This document shows, in pieces, positions 1 through 9,218 of a stretch of DNA of 32,662 bases. The stretch covers positions 1-32,662 of the forward strand of contig NZ_AKJL01000040.1 in the NCBI RefSeq assembly GCF_000282355.1, given 5' to 3'. A program made the position numbers and the translations under genes. The DNA comes from Pseudomonas sp. GM49 (GTDB lineage Bacteria > Pseudomonadota > Gammaproteobacteria > Pseudomonadales > Pseudomonadaceae). The notes below the pieces were generated by a model that was not told the DNA's origin, ran no database searches, and saw only the letters and a program-made list of their open reading frames with translations. The number at the start of each line of letters is the position of its first letter. Positions within the stretch are counted from its first letter, which is position 1.

Positions 1-2
1 TT

Positions 3-29
3 GGGCTGCGAAGCAGCCCCAAGCTTTTT
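3..29 (+). terminator. Hairpin with T-tract at the left edge
   Basis: A 7-bp perfect stem (GGGCTGC at 3-9, GCAGCCC at 13-19) with a GAA loop is followed by CAAGC and five T. It reads as an intrinsic terminator for a plus-strand gene left of the window. On the minus strand it could also end the sbcD-sbcC-gst transcript, but the bases that would hold that T-tract lie outside the window. Confidence 0.45.
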
Positions 30-65
30 CTGGTCATCCGGATTTACGGCCGCTTCGCGACCGAA

Positions 66-90
66 CGGGGGCAAGCCCCCTCGCCACAGT
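66..90. repeat. REP-like palindrome
   Basis: GGGGGC (67-72) and GCCCCC (75-80) form a hairpin with an AA loop, followed by TCGCCACAG. This is the single-unit REP type common between Pseudomonas genes. It lies just past the 3' end of the glutathione S-transferase gene. Confidence 0.6.
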
Positions 91-98
91 GGGCGCGT

Positions 99-695
99 TT
101 ACTTTTTCATCACGCCAGTAAACAGTTCCGACGCCAGAAACCGCTGCAACCAATCCTGCAACCGCCGATACGGTGTCTGCGCAAACCATTCGCGGTCGAC
201 GTGGGCGAACTGCCGCACGAAGGGCATCAGCGCCACATCGGCCAGGCTTGGATGGTCGGCCAGCAAGTAGTCGTGTCCTTCCAGCAACTCATCCAACCTT
301 TGCAAAAACACCTCGCCTTCGGCGCGATAAGCCTCCATCGGCTGCTCGGGATAACGCTCGGCGTACTTGTAGCGATTCAAGTGCACCTTGAACACCTGAT
401 CGTTCTGTTCGATCAGGCTGGCGATTTGCGCCGCTGCGTCAGGATCGTCCTTGAGCAACCAGTCTTGCGGATCGTTCTGCGCCACGGCCCAGCGCATGAT
501 GTCGAGGCTTTCGTCGATCACCCGGCCATCGGCACTCAGTACCGGCACCGTGCCTTTGCCCGACAGTGCGAGCATTTCGGCGGGCTTGGCCTTCAGGCTG
601 ACTTCGACGATGTCCACGGCCACTCCCGAATAACGCAGGGCCATACGCGCGCGCATGGCGTATGGGCAGCGGCGGAAGGAATACAGCGTGTTCAT
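99..695 (-). CDS. Glutathione S-transferase family protein
   Basis: A 198-aa cytosolic protein with a thioredoxin-like N-terminal domain (about residues 1-75) and an all-helical GST C-terminal domain. Visible motifs are CPYA with Cys10 as the likely glutathione-reactive residue, TVPVL carrying the cis-proline, and the glutathione-binding DES motif near residue 62. The CPYA site suggests a Cys-type (omega/glutaredoxin-2-like) GST that performs thiol transfer or reduces glutathione conjugates rather than classical conjugation. The ATG overlaps the sbcC stop codon (ATGA) and is preceded by a strong GGAGGTG ribosome-binding site, so it is probably translated with sbcC from the same mRNA. The substrate cannot be read from sequence. 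Confidence 0.85.
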   Translation of the reverse strand: MNTLYSFRRCPYAMRARMALRYSGVAVDIVEVSLKAKPAEMLALSGKGTVPVLSADGRVIDESLDIMRWAVAQNDPQDWLLKDDPDAAAQIASLIEQNDQVFKVHLNRYKYAERYPEQPMEAYRAEGEVFLQRLDELLEGHDYLLADHPSLADVALMPFVRQFAHVDREWFAQTPYRRLQDWLQRFLASELFTGVMKK

Positions 696-3600
696 TTCAC
701 CTCCAGGGTGCTCAGGCCGTTGCCCTGGCGGCGGACCTGGATCTGCACCGGAATCCGTTCATGCATTTCCTGTACGTGGGAAATCACCGCGACCTTGCGG
801 CCCTGGGCCTGCAGGCCGTCGAGGGCGTCCATGGCCAGTTGCAGGGATTCCGGATCGAGGCTGCCGAAGCCTTCGTCGATGAACAGCGACTCGATTTTCA
901 ACGTGCTCGACGCCATCGACGCCAAACCGAGGGCCAGCGCCAGCGAGACCAGGAAGGTCTCGCCACCGGACAGCGAATGCACCGAGCGCAGTTCGTCGCC
1001 CATTTCGGTGTCCATCACCAGCAACCCGAGCATGCTGCCGCCGCGCTTGAGGCGATAGCGACGCACCAGTTGGCGCAATTGCACGTTGGCGTGGTGCACC
1101 AAAAGGTCGAGGTTGTAGGCCTGGGCGATCTTGCGGAAGGTGTCGCCGGTGGCCGAGCCGATCAACGCATTCAGGCGCGCCCAGCGTTGGTACTCGTTGT
1201 AGGCATCGGCAATCTGCTGCGCCAGGGCCTGGTTGGCGTTCTGTCGGCGCTGGTCCTCGGCCTGCTCGGCACGCAGTTCGGCGCAGTGTTGCTCGCTGGT
1301 GGCAGCCAGGGTTTGCAGATCGACCAGCGCGGCGGCCAACTGCCCGGCGTCGAGGTTGCCATTGTGTTGCGCTTGATGATCGAGCAGGCGCTTGTCGCGT
1401 TCCTGCACCAGGACGCGGGCCTGTTCAATGGCTTTTTCGCTGTGCTGCAAGCGCTGGCGCAGTTCACTGACCTGGGTGTCGTCAACCCGCAACAGGTCTT
1501 CGAGGCCGCCGTCATCCAGTTCGGGATGGCGGGCACGCCAGTCGCCGATTTTTCCGGCGAGTTCATGCTCTTCGCCTTCCAGTGCGCGCAAGCGCTCTTG
1601 CTGGGCCTTGAGCTCGGCGGCGATTTGCACTGACTGCGTGAGGACGCTTTGCAGCGTCTGCGCGGTGCCGGTTTCGGCGCTGCGAGCCTGTTCCACGGCC
1701 TGTTCCAGTTGCTGCTGCCAATGCTCGGCGCTGGTGTGTTCGCCGAGTAGTTGTCCGAGTGTGTGCTGGCTAGCCTGTTGCTGTTCGGCCAGCCCGGTGA
1801 ACTGCTGTTCGGCGGCGTGCAATTGCTGCACGCGGCTGTGCTGGCGATCCTGCTCCTTCTCCAGGTTTTGCTGGCGCTGTTGCTGTTCGACCAGTTCTTC
1901 CTTTTGTTGATCGAGTTGCGCCAGGCGCTCGGCGATCTGCCGGTCGAGCTGCAGGAAGGTCGCGGCCGGCTCGACGCGTAGCGTTTGCAGGGTCTCGGCG
2001 GGCAGCAGGCTGGCGAATGCGCTGAGTTCTTCGTCCAGGCGCTGGCGGTCGTTGCCCAGTTCGCGCTGTTGATTGCTCAGGTGCTGCGCTGCTTGCTGGT
2101 GCGCGGTTTCGGCATGGCGCAGTTGCTGGGTCAGGCGCGCGGCATCCTGTTGCAGAGTAAGCAGGGCGCTCTGCCGTTGCTCGTCCTGGCTGATGCTCTG
2201 GTTGAGCTGACTGTTTTGCTGGTTAAGCCAGGCGTCGCGCTTGTCGGCATCCTGATTCAGCAGTTGGGTAACCAGCGGATGAGCGTCCAGGCTTGGCGCG
2301 AGGGCCTGCTGCTGGGTCGCCAGTTGTTCCTGCTGTTGCAGCAGTTCCTTTTGCTGGGCGATCAGCCCGCCGACTTCGGCGCGCAAGTCAGTGAGTTTTT
2401 CCTTGAGCAGGTCGACGGCCTTCTGGGCGTTGGCCTGTTCGCTTTCATCGAAGCGGCCGAGGCTTTGCAGCAGCGCTTCAGGCTGATAATACGGATGCTC
2501 GTTGCTGCCGCAGACCGGGCATGGCTGGTCATCCTGCAACTGTGCGCGCAGCTCTTCGACACTGGCACTGCGCGCCAGACGCTGACGCTCCAGCAGTTCG
2601 CGGGTGACGTTAAGGGTTTGCTCGGCAACACTCAGTTCAGCCTTGGTCTTTACCCCGTCCTGGGTCAGGCGTTCACGTTCCTGCTGCGCGGTGAACTGGC
2701 GTTGTTGCAGCTCGGCGCCGCGCTTGTCCAGCTCCTGCTGACTGGCCCACAAGCGCACAAGGTCTTCGACGGCGCGCAGTTGTTTGCGGTTGTCCTGCAA
2801 CAGGCTGCCCAGAATGCCGATCTGCTCGGCGACGGCATCCGGTTCGGCACCGGCCTCCTTGAACAGTACCTCCAGTTGCTGCTTTTGCGCGGTGAGCGCT
2901 AGATCGGTGCTCGCGGCGTTTTGTTCAAGGTTCGCCAGTTCGGCCTGGCCCTGATTCAGCCGGTTGCCGATCAACATCAACTGCTGCAGGCGATCGCGGT
3001 AGGCATTCCAGGCATCGCTCAACGGTGCCAGATGAATGCTTTGTTCCAGTTCGGTGGCGATGCGCTGTAAGTCACCAGCGCCACGGGCTTGCTGATCGAG
3101 CAAGGTCTGAATCGTGCTCTGGCCCTGAGTGCAGGCCTGTTCCGCCTGTTGCCTGGCTTCGGCGCTGAGGGCAGCGTCCTTGGCCAGGCGGGCGAGGGTG
3201 CTTTGCGCTTCGAAGGCCTGACGCAACAACGGCGCGCTGTCGGCTTGCCGCTGTTGCGTTGCGCTCAAGTCGATCCGGGCGGCACTGAGCTGTTGCTCAA
3301 GCTGCGTCTGGCGCTCGCCGAGTTCGCCATGTTGCTGCGTATGCAAGGCAATTTGCGCCGCCAACGGTGTCAGCAGCGCATCGACTTCGGCTTTACGGGC
3401 GAACTGATGTCGTTGCGGGGCAAGCTGTTCGAGACGGGTGAACCTCAAGCGCTCACTGGTCAAGCCTTCCCAGTGGGTCTGTGCCGATTGCAGTTGTTCG
3501 CTGGCGGCCAGATGCTCGTCCTGCAATCGATGCAAGTTCTTGAGCCAGGTGTCCAGCAGTTCAAGCTGTTTGAGTTGCGCCTGTTGGGTCTTGAGTTGCT

Positions 3601-4333
3601 GCTGCGCTTCGCTGAAGCGCTGATCCAGTTCCGCACGGGCTTCGGGCGACAGCGGTGTCACTCCGCTGGCCTGATCCTGCAGCAGCTTGTGCGCCTCGCG
3701 AGCCTCCTTGGTCTTGTCGAAGGCCCGACGACCGAGGCGGGTGTAGAGCGCCGTGTCGGTGAGTTTTTCCAGCAGTTCGCTGCGGTCGTTGTCATCGGCC
3801 TTGAGGAAAGCACTGAACTCACTTTGCGCCAACAGTACGGCGCGGGTGAATTGTTCGAAATTCAGCCCCAGCGCGGCTTCGAGCTGAGTCTTGTACTCGC
3901 CTTTCTGGCTGGCCAGCAATTGATCCTGATCAATGTCGCGCAGGCTCTGGCGGCTGGCTTGCAGTTTGCCACCGGCCTTTTCCCGGGCGCGATTGGCTTC
4001 CCAGCGTGCGCGATAGCGGCGGCCATCGACTCCGACGAAATCCACCTCGGCATAGCCTTCACCCGTGCCGCGCCGCAGCAACGTCCGTGGGTCGCCGGTA
4101 GCGATTTCGCCGTCGGCATCCGGCACCTTGGCGTCGCGGCCGGTGTTGTTCAGGCGGGGTACAGCGCCAAACAACGCCAGGCACAAAGCATCGAGCAGGG
4201 TACTTTTACCGGCGCCGGTGGGGCCGGTGATGGCGAACAGCCCGGCACTGGCCAGGGGGGCGGCGGTAAAGTCGATTTCAAACGGCCCGGCCAGCGAGGC
4301 GAGGTTTTTCAGGCGGATCGCGAGGATTTTCAT
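692..4333 (-). CDS. sbcC: SbcC, ATPase subunit of the SbcCD nuclease
   Basis: A 1213-aa SMC/Rad50-like protein. With SbcD it forms the ATP-dependent complex that opens hairpins and processes DNA ends. The N-terminal half of the ABC ATPase carries Walker A GPTGAGKS at residues 37-44 and a Q-loop near 167-170. Long glutamine-rich coiled coils run from about 210 to 1050, with a zinc-hook CPVC at 605-608 in the middle. The C-terminal half carries the signature LSGGE at 1121-1125 and Walker B with catalytic acidic pair D1153-E1154. Its length is within the range of bacterial SbcC. The ATG overlaps the sbcD stop codon (ATGA), and its own stop overlaps the GST start. All catalytic motifs are intact. 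Confidence 0.96.
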   Translation of the reverse strand: MKILAIRLKNLASLAGPFEIDFTAAPLASAGLFAITGPTGAGKSTLLDALCLALFGAVPRLNNTGRDAKVPDADGEIATGDPRTLLRRGTGEGYAEVDFVGVDGRRYRARWEANRAREKAGGKLQASRQSLRDIDQDQLLASQKGEYKTQLEAALGLNFEQFTRAVLLAQSEFSAFLKADDNDRSELLEKLTDTALYTRLGRRAFDKTKEAREAHKLLQDQASGVTPLSPEARAELDQRFSEAQQQLKTQQAQLKQLELLDTWLKNLHRLQDEHLAASEQLQSAQTHWEGLTSERLRFTRLEQLAPQRHQFARKAEVDALLTPLAAQIALHTQQHGELGERQTQLEQQLSAARIDLSATQQRQADSAPLLRQAFEAQSTLARLAKDAALSAEARQQAEQACTQGQSTIQTLLDQQARGAGDLQRIATELEQSIHLAPLSDAWNAYRDRLQQLMLIGNRLNQGQAELANLEQNAASTDLALTAQKQQLEVLFKEAGAEPDAVAEQIGILGSLLQDNRKQLRAVEDLVRLWASQQELDKRGAELQQRQFTAQQERERLTQDGVKTKAELSVAEQTLNVTRELLERQRLARSASVEELRAQLQDDQPCPVCGSNEHPYYQPEALLQSLGRFDESEQANAQKAVDLLKEKLTDLRAEVGGLIAQQKELLQQQEQLATQQQALAPSLDAHPLVTQLLNQDADKRDAWLNQQNSQLNQSISQDEQRQSALLTLQQDAARLTQQLRHAETAHQQAAQHLSNQQRELGNDRQRLDEELSAFASLLPAETLQTLRVEPAATFLQLDRQIAERLAQLDQQKEELVEQQQRQQNLEKEQDRQHSRVQQLHAAEQQFTGLAEQQQASQHTLGQLLGEHTSAEHWQQQLEQAVEQARSAETGTAQTLQSVLTQSVQIAAELKAQQERLRALEGEEHELAGKIGDWRARHPELDDGGLEDLLRVDDTQVSELRQRLQHSEKAIEQARVLVQERDKRLLDHQAQHNGNLDAGQLAAALVDLQTLAATSEQHCAELRAEQAEDQRRQNANQALAQQIADAYNEYQRWARLNALIGSATGDTFRKIAQAYNLDLLVHHANVQLRQLVRRYRLKRGGSMLGLLVMDTEMGDELRSVHSLSGGETFLVSLALALGLASMASSTLKIESLFIDEGFGSLDPESLQLAMDALDGLQAQGRKVAVISHVQEMHERIPVQIQVRRQGNGLSTLEVK

Positions 4334-5574
4334 GGCTGTTCGCTCTCCATCTGCACGTCTTGCAATAGCTCGGCAAAGTCCTTGAGGGTCTGCTCGTCGA
4401 CCTCGCTGCCGTAGTTGTCCTGCCAGGCGCGGCTGAACAGTTCCTGGGGCGTGAGCTGATCCAGTTCGATCAGTGTGTTGCCTTCATCCGTGCCGCCACT
4501 GCTGCCATTCCCGGCGTATTCAGCGGCAATGCGCACCAGGCGCACGGCCTTGCCTTGCAGGGCGGTTTCCACTTGATTACGCAGGTCGGGCTGCGGTTCA
4601 TCGAGGCGTACGCGTACTTCCAGCCACGGTTGGCGCTGAATGTCGGCCAGCAGGTCGATGTTCGGCAGATCCGCCAGTTGCAGCAGGGTCTCGCTCAAGG
4701 GGGCCGGGCCGATGCGTTGCAGGTTGACCGCGCGGGGAATCAGTTTCGGCTCGACGCAGACCAGGGTTTCGCCGTCGAGCTTGATGTCGAGAATCTGGTG
4801 CTGATAGCTGATCTCGGAGAACGACAGCGGAATCGGCGAACCGCTGTAGCGGATGCGCTCCTCGCCGTTGACCTTCTGCGGCTTGTGCAGGTGACCGAGG
4901 GCCACGTAGCTGATGCTCGGCCCGAACAGGCTGGCGGGCAGGGCTTCGGCGTTGCCGATGATCAGGCTGCGCTCGGAGTCTTCCGACACTGAGCCGCCGG
5001 CCATGTGCGCGTGACTGATGGCGATCAGTGCCTGACCCGGCTGACGCTTGGCGTTGGCCGCTTCGATCAGCCACTCGTGCACCTGGCCGATCCCGCGCAG
5101 ATAGTTGTCGCCCAAGTGTGCACCAGTGACTTCCGCCGGCCGCAGGAACGGCAGTGCCAGGCACCAGGCGGTGACTTCACCACTGGCATCCGGCAAGGGC
5201 AGCAGCAGGCGTTCGGCGTCCAGTTGACCGTCGTCGAGCCACAGCACGCGGCCGAGCGCGTGGGTGCGCAAGCGCCGCATCAATGGCGCGGGCAGTTCGA
5301 TCCGTGAGCCGGAATCGTGGTTGCCGGCAATCATCACGATGGTCAGCGAAGGCTGCTGCTCATGGGCGCTGACGATGAAGTCGTAGAGACGCTCCTGGGC
5401 TTTGACCGGCGGGTTGACGGTGTCGAAGATATCGCCGGCGATCAACAGCACATCCGGTTGATCCAGTTTCAGCTGGCGCAACAGCCAGTCAAGAAAACAG
5501 CCATGTTCGAAATCACGATCCTGGCCATGCAGGTTCTGCCCGAGGTGCCAGTCGGAGGTGTGAAACAAGCGCAA
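4330..5574 (-). CDS. sbcD: SbcD, nuclease subunit of the SbcCD complex
   Basis: A 414-aa Mre11-family metallophosphoesterase, the nuclease partner of SbcC. Metal-binding motifs appear in order: D8-x-H10, GD48, GNHD with N85-H86-D87, SHAH with H188 and H190, and GHLH with H228 and H230. A capping domain fills the C-terminal part. The start codon is TTG: the protein opens in the family-typical way (MRLFHTSDWHLGQ), and GGAG lies six bases upstream of the TTG. No ATG or GTG would preserve the DWH motif. It is the first gene of the sbcD-sbcC-gst set. Confidence 0.96.
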   Translation of the reverse strand: MRLFHTSDWHLGQNLHGQDRDFEHGCFLDWLLRQLKLDQPDVLLIAGDIFDTVNPPVKAQERLYDFIVSAHEQQPSLTIVMIAGNHDSGSRIELPAPLMRRLRTHALGRVLWLDDGQLDAERLLLPLPDASGEVTAWCLALPFLRPAEVTGAHLGDNYLRGIGQVHEWLIEAANAKRQPGQALIAISHAHMAGGSVSEDSERSLIIGNAEALPASLFGPSISYVALGHLHKPQKVNGEERIRYSGSPIPLSFSEISYQHQILDIKLDGETLVCVEPKLIPRAVNLQRIGPAPLSETLLQLADLPNIDLLADIQRQPWLEVRVRLDEPQPDLRNQVETALQGKAVRLVRIAAEYAGNGSSGGTDEGNTLIELDQLTPQELFSRAWQDNYGSEVDEQTLKDFAELLQDVQMESEQP

Positions 5575-5590
5575 GGCGAACTCCGCTACA
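5575..5590 (-). promoter_or_regulatory. Ribosome-binding site deciding the TTG start of sbcD
   Basis: On the minus strand GGAG is followed by TTCGCC and then TTG. The spacing and the conserved N-terminus of SbcD support this non-ATG start, which may lower translation of the nuclease subunit. Confidence 0.6.
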
Positions 5591-5713
5591 AAATAGGTAA
5601 TGGCCGCGTGAAAAATGAAGGCGGCGAAAGGGGGGAGAGTTTACTGGCAAACGCTCCCGAGGTGGTCAGGCACTCAACCTGTGGCAGCCCCGATCTTAAG
5701 GCAATACCCGATT

Positions 5714-5807
5714 AACTGTGGGAGCGAGCTTGCTCGCGAAAGCGTTAGCCCATTCAACAATGATGTGTCTGACACACCGAATTCGCGAGCAAGCTCGCTC
5801 CCACAGG
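5714..5807. repeat. REPIN: two REP units in inverted orientation
   Basis: Left unit 5714-5740 (CTGTGGGAGCGAGC then TTGCTCGCGAA) and right unit 5782-5807 are reverse complements across about 25 bases. Each unit is itself imperfectly palindromic (GAGCGAGC-TTGCTC). The pair lies between the 3' end of batD and the sbcD promoter region and could block read-through or protect the 3' end of the bat mRNA. The rest of the 258-base spacer shows no convincing gene. Confidence 0.85.
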
Positions 5808-5832
5808 TTGTGCTCTTTGTCTCAAGGGTGAG

Positions 5833-7482
5833 TTATTTGGGATAAAGCGGCGGCAACCCACTGTCACCAACCGGATCCTGCACCCGTTCGGCCATCGGAA
5901 TCGCCTTGATCGCCCGCCACAACTCGTCACCTTGCCAGTACTGGCCGGTTTCGCTGTACAGCGCGCCGTTCAGGCCGTCGAGGGCGTTGGACAGTGGCAC
6001 GAAGCGGGCGGCCATGTCGGCCAGGGTTTCCGGTTGTTGCCGGGCCCAGGCGTCGAGGGCCTGGCGGGTGGCGTGGGAATCATTGGCCTGACAGGCGCGC
6101 TTGAGGTCATCAAGCACGGTGCGCGGGCTCGGGCCGGTTTGAGCGGCACGCGTCACCGCCGGTTGCCAGCGGCCACGCCACCAGAGGCCGAAGCCGAGCA
6201 GGGTGGTGCAGGCCAGAATCAAGGTGCTGAGCTTCCAGCGCCAGAGTGCTTCGCTGTCGGCACCGGCATCGACCGGTGAGATGCCGGCCTGGGTGTCGAG
6301 CACCAGGCTCGGGTTGGCCGCCACGTGCAGCGTGCGGGCAGGCAGGCTGCTGTGTTCCAGATGGTCTTCGAAGGTGTTCCACCAGACCACGTCGACGGTG
6401 GGCAACTCGATGGCGCCGGTCCGTGTCGGCACCAGGGCTTCCCGGTCTTCACGACTGCCGACCAGGCCGCGCTCGCTGTTCTGGTTGCCGAGCACCGGTT
6501 GATCCGGGTAGCGGCGCAGGCCGCCGACATCGGTACCGGGCAGCGGTGGCAGTTGGGTGCTGGACAAGCCTTCGGCCGTCACTGTCAGGCTACGGGTCAG
6601 AGAATCGCCGACCTGTGTGTGATCCGGCTCCGGGCTCCAGCTTTCGCTCAGGCTCAGGCTGCGGGCAGGCAACCAGGGCGCGTCGGCCGGATAGGTGATG
6701 GGTTTGGCCTTGACCGTCAACAGCAGTTCGGTCGAGGTGACGGGCATCTGCTTGCCGGATTTCGGCACTTGGGCCGCGTCCTGTGCCGGTTGCGCATCGA
6801 CCAGCGCGGCGTTGAACACCTGTGCCGGAATGATCAGTTCGCCGCTGTGTTGCGGGTAGATCGCATAGCGCATTTCGATCACGCCATGGCGCTGGCCATC
6901 GATGTCTTTTTCGTAGGTACGTGAGTCGCCCAATTGTTCAATGCGCGCATCAGGTATCTGCAACGGCGGCAGGCTGCTGTCGTCGTACAGCGACACCGAG
7001 TGGTAGATGCGCAGGGTCAGGATCGCTTGGGCCTGTACGTACACGCTGGTTTGATCGAGGCTGGCATCGATGAACACCGGGGCCCGTTTGTCCGGGTTGT
7101 CCGGCGTGTCGCTTTCGACTACTTGCAGGGTGATCGGCTGGCTCTGCAGTTCGCCCAGTTGCAGTGGCGGAATCACCACGCTGCCGTTCTGCCGGGGTAG
7201 AAGGGTGACGATCCAGCGGGTGGTGGCCCGGTTTTCACCGCTCAGGGTGTTCAACTGGTTGACCTGGCGTGTGCCGCGCACTTCGAACAGTGGCTCCAGC
7301 GCTGCCAGGTCGGGTTTGCCGAACTGCGTTACATCGGTGGATTCCAGGGTCAGCTCGACCGTCTCGCCTGAGCTCAGGCGACTGCGATCAACACTGGCGA
7401 CCAGCTCTGCTGCCTGTGCCTGAACAGTGCAGAACAACAGGCCATGCAGCAGCGCGAGCAATAAAACGGTGAAGCGGGTCAT
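5833..7482 (-). CDS. batD: BatD-like membrane protein (BatD/oxygen-tolerance family)
   Basis: A 549-aa protein with a cleavable signal peptide (about residues 1-25, ending QAQA-A) and a long, probably periplasmic beta-rich region. There is one transmembrane segment near residues 430-450 (LILACTTLLGFGLWW) and a cytoplasmic helical tail. This is the usual BatD topology. It is the last gene of the MoxR/Bat operon, and its ATG overlaps the preceding stop codon (ATGA) with GGAAG upstream. Bat proteins were named for oxygen tolerance in Bacteroides, and their biochemical role is unsettled. Here the genes probably make a membrane complex with the VWA proteins. The family call rests on architecture and operon context. 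Confidence 0.85.
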   Translation of the reverse strand: MTRFTVLLLALLHGLLFCTVQAQAAELVASVDRSRLSSGETVELTLESTDVTQFGKPDLAALEPLFEVRGTRQVNQLNTLSGENRATTRWIVTLLPRQNGSVVIPPLQLGELQSQPITLQVVESDTPDNPDKRAPVFIDASLDQTSVYVQAQAILTLRIYHSVSLYDDSSLPPLQIPDARIEQLGDSRTYEKDIDGQRHGVIEMRYAIYPQHSGELIIPAQVFNAALVDAQPAQDAAQVPKSGKQMPVTSTELLLTVKAKPITYPADAPWLPARSLSLSESWSPEPDHTQVGDSLTRSLTVTAEGLSSTQLPPLPGTDVGGLRRYPDQPVLGNQNSERGLVGSREDREALVPTRTGAIELPTVDVVWWNTFEDHLEHSSLPARTLHVAANPSLVLDTQAGISPVDAGADSEALWRWKLSTLILACTTLLGFGLWWRGRWQPAVTRAAQTGPSPRTVLDDLKRACQANDSHATRQALDAWARQQPETLADMAARFVPLSNALDGLNGALYSETGQYWQGDELWRAIKAIPMAERVQDPVGDSGLPPLYPK

Positions 7483-9218
7483 CGAGTTTCTTCCTGATCC
7501 TGATGTTGTTGCTGTTCGTACCAGAATTTGCGCCTGAGCAGTTCACCGGGGTCATCCGGGATCTGCCGCAGCCACTGCTCCAGTGCCTGGCGCTGTTCAC
7601 CTTCGATGCTGTCGGTGGCCGGGCGCAAGGGCGGCGTCGTGTGTTGTTCGTCACCCAACTCGCTGCCTGGCACTTCGTTGGTTCCGGGTCTGGGCGGCGA
7701 CGTTGGCGATTGTTCGGTGTCAGCGCTGGTGTGCGGTTCTTGCGCTTGCGACTCGCCACTGTCCGAACGTTGCGATGTGGCACCGGGCGGCGTCTGTTGT
7801 TCATTGGGCTGGGGCTCGTCGCTTGCGGATTTGTCCGGCGTCGCAGCGGACGCATTGTTTTTCTGCTTGAGCAGCTCTTCCACCAGCGCCTTGTTGGTCA
7901 GTGCCGGGCGCAAATCCGGTTGACGTTCCAGTGCCTGTTCGTAAGCATCCAGCGCAGCCTCCAGCTCACCTCTTTTGGCCAGGGCATTGCCTCGATTGTA
8001 GTGGGCGTGGGCATCGTTGCCTTCAGCGAACCGCTCGGCGGCGCCCGCGTAGTCACCGGCTTCATAAAGCGCCACGCCTTGCCACTGATGGTCGTCGAAA
8101 CGCCGGGCGGCTTCGGCCGGGCGCTTCTGTTTGAGTAAATGGGCGCCTTGTTGATCAGGACGCAGCCAAATGTCTGCGAAATCGAAGGCGTAGCTCGGTT
8201 GAGGCAGCGCCAATAGCAGCGGCAGGCACAGCAGCCAACCGCGACGTCCCGCGCAGGCCGCGAGCAGCAACAGTGGCAGCAGCAGCCAGTAACCCTGATC
8301 GGCCCAGGTGTCCAGGCGCAAGGTCTGACCGTCGTTGCGCAAGTTGCGTGGACCGTCGAGCAGGCCAAGGGCGTGCAGATCGCTATCGTCCAGGCGCGCC
8401 TGGCGATAGCGTCCATCCAGGTCGTAGACAAAGCTTTTCAAGCCAGGTTCGTCGAGGCGCGGCACGAGAATGGCGCCCTGTTCATCCTTGAGGAAACTGC
8501 CGTCCTCCTGGGTAATGGGCGAGCCTTCGGCGGTGCCGATGCCGAGCATCAGAAATTGAGTCGATTTGCCGTTCAGCGCGCGACGGATGCCCAGCCGTTC
8601 CTGGTCGGTCAGGGACGAACCAATCAGCAGAATCCGGCCGTTGCCCAGAGCCGCTTGTTCGAGCAGCGCCAGGGCCTTGAGCACCGCCAGGTCGGCGCGA
8701 TGACCGGCCTCGGGCATCAACGACGGTTTTAGCGCATCCAACAGATTGCGGCTGGTGGAAAGATCATCTGACAGTGGTACCAGTGTGTGGGCACTGCCGG
8801 CGTAGACGACAATGGCGGTTTGCGCGTCGCTGCGAATCTGCAGCAGGTCGAACAACTTGCGTCGTGCCTGTTCGAGTCGGTTGGGCATGACGTCGGTGGC
8901 GAGCATTTCCGGAGTCAGCTCGAGAATCACCACCAGCGGGTCGGCGGGTTTCTGGCTGGTTTGCTCGACGCGCTCCCAACCCGGGCCCAACAGGGCGAGC
9001 ACGGTCAAGAGCCACGCAAGACCAAGGGCGATCCAGGGCAATTTACTGTCGCGTCCACTGCCACCGCTGAGCAGTGCCGCATGAAAGGCCGGCGGCAGGA
9101 TCATCTGCCAGCGCCCGGCGCGCTTCTTGCGGTGCCAGAGTTGCCAGAGCAACCAGCCAAGCACCGGCAGCAACAGTAGCCACCAGGGGCGGAACCAGTA
9201 AGGCCACAGCACACTCAT
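7479..9218 (-). CDS. BatB-BatC fusion: VWA domain membrane protein with TPRs
   Basis: A 579-aa protein. Two N-terminal membrane helices (about 10-28 and 60-78) are followed by a von Willebrand A domain (about 95-290), further hydrophobic helices (about 315-350), then TPR-like repeats (about 375-450, including HYNRGNALAKRG). The C-terminal tail is low-complexity and rich in Gln, Ser, Pro and Glu. The expected metal site D-x-S-x-S is replaced by E100-x-T102-x-E104, although the following LATDV and NRLEQAR context is typical of BatB. The metal-dependent adhesion site is therefore probably degenerate. I chose ATG 9218, which overlaps the batA stop (ATGA), over an upstream in-frame start that would extend into batA. 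The domain combination matches BatB fused to BatC. Confidence 0.88.
   Translation of the reverse strand: MSVLWPYWFRPWWLLLLPVLGWLLWQLWHRKKRAGRWQMILPPAFHAALLSGGSGRDSKLPWIALGLAWLLTVLALLGPGWERVEQTSQKPADPLVVILELTPEMLATDVMPNRLEQARRKLFDLLQIRSDAQTAIVVYAGSAHTLVPLSDDLSTSRNLLDALKPSLMPEAGHRADLAVLKALALLEQAALGNGRILLIGSSLTDQERLGIRRALNGKSTQFLMLGIGTAEGSPITQEDGSFLKDEQGAILVPRLDEPGLKSFVYDLDGRYRQARLDDSDLHALGLLDGPRNLRNDGQTLRLDTWADQGYWLLLPLLLLAACAGRRGWLLCLPLLLALPQPSYAFDFADIWLRPDQQGAHLLKQKRPAEAARRFDDHQWQGVALYEAGDYAGAAERFAEGNDAHAHYNRGNALAKRGELEAALDAYEQALERQPDLRPALTNKALVEELLKQKNNASAATPDKSASDEPQPNEQQTPPGATSQRSDSGESQAQEPHTSADTEQSPTSPPRPGTNEVPGSELGDEQHTTPPLRPATDSIEGEQRQALEQWLRQIPDDPGELLRRKFWYEQQQHQDQEETR

Noticed and set aside
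3089..4414. Long plus-strand frames over sbcC (also 662-1633 and 1985-2902)
   Set aside because: They are Leu/Gln/Gly-rich antisense translations of the coiled-coil gene, with no independent start signals.
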